Origin: Afipia sp.
Lineage (GTDB): Bacteria; Pseudomonadota; Alphaproteobacteria; Rhizobiales; Xanthobacteraceae
DNA length: 44,567 nucleotides
Direction: 5' to 3'
NCBI GenBank assembly: GCA_030652315.1
Contig: JAUSAX010000005.1
Location: 1 to 44,567, forward strand
A program made the position numbers and the translations under genes. The first letter of the stretch is position 1. The number at the start of each line of letters is the position of its first letter. The notes beneath the pieces were generated by a model. That model worked only from the letters and a program-made list of their open reading frames with translations. It was not told where the DNA came from and did not search any database. This document shows positions 43,625 through 44,567 of this stretch, in pieces.

Positions 43625-44567
<943 letters not shown>

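Overview
The window looks like chromosome from an alphaproteobacterium of the Bradyrhizobium/Afipia/Rhodopseudomonas group (Nitrobacteraceae). The grounds are high GC, small DUF992 and DUF486 proteins, a serC-serA operon with an alphaproteobacterial-type serC leader, a UvrB with a long N-terminal extension, and many dispersed palindromic repeats typical of these genomes. I cannot name the genus. I see no rRNA, tRNA, CRISPR, prophage or classical insertion sequence.

Layout. 0-4.3 kb: a cut-off hypothetical gene, purA, a DMT-type exporter and a Bug/TctC-type periplasmic binding protein. 4.28-4.67 kb: a small GIY-YIG nuclease gene enclosed by two perfect inverted copies of a dispersed hairpin repeat. 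4.7-10 kb: a chemoreceptor, then the serine operon serC - ABM-domain protein - serA, with promoter and leader RNA. 10-12.7 kb: a glutathione transferase-like gene and two outer-membrane beta-barrel genes; one has a CtrA-like TTAA cluster upstream. 13-16.1 kb: a fosmidomycin-resistance-type MFS exporter and glmM. 16.3-18.6 kb: two tiny paralogous proteins, L-lactate dehydrogenase and a small anchored protein. 18.7-24 kb: aroE, an XRE regulator with a SulP anion transporter behind a 35-bp perfect palindrome, and an EF-G-like GTPase. 24.3-27.8 kb: two DUF992 paralogues, an alpha/beta hydrolase that appears inserted at the 3' end of the aspartate aminotransferase gene, and that aminotransferase. 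28-31.7 kb: a GT87/GT2 glycosyltransferase pair, a GST and two very small ORFs. 31.6-37.8 kb: DUF486 protein, plsC, an aldo/keto reductase, a small AT-rich membrane protein gene, the DUF1800-DUF1501 pair and a Cys-rich CWC protein. 37.9-44.6 kb: two tandem GSTs, a Tat-exported metallo-beta-lactamase-fold protein coupled to a SCO-type copper protein, a secreted alkyl sulfatase and the start of uvrB.

Most genes are housekeeping or ordinary accessory metabolism. The most unusual signal is the repeat population. Thirteen arms of one 26-nt hairpin family (family A) occur, twelve of them as six inward-facing pairs about 106-153 bp long. The seventh-type arrangement, a 391-bp pair at 4283-4673, has the GIY-YIG gene in place of the short spacer and is one of those six. 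Arms match better within a pair than between pairs, and their stems show compensatory changes. This is what one expects if each pair moves or is copied as a unit, with the GIY-YIG unit as the candidate full-length element. Other signals worth follow-up are the EF-G-like protein lacking the catalytic histidine, the 39-bp direct repeats around the hydrolase, and the CtrA-like promoter.
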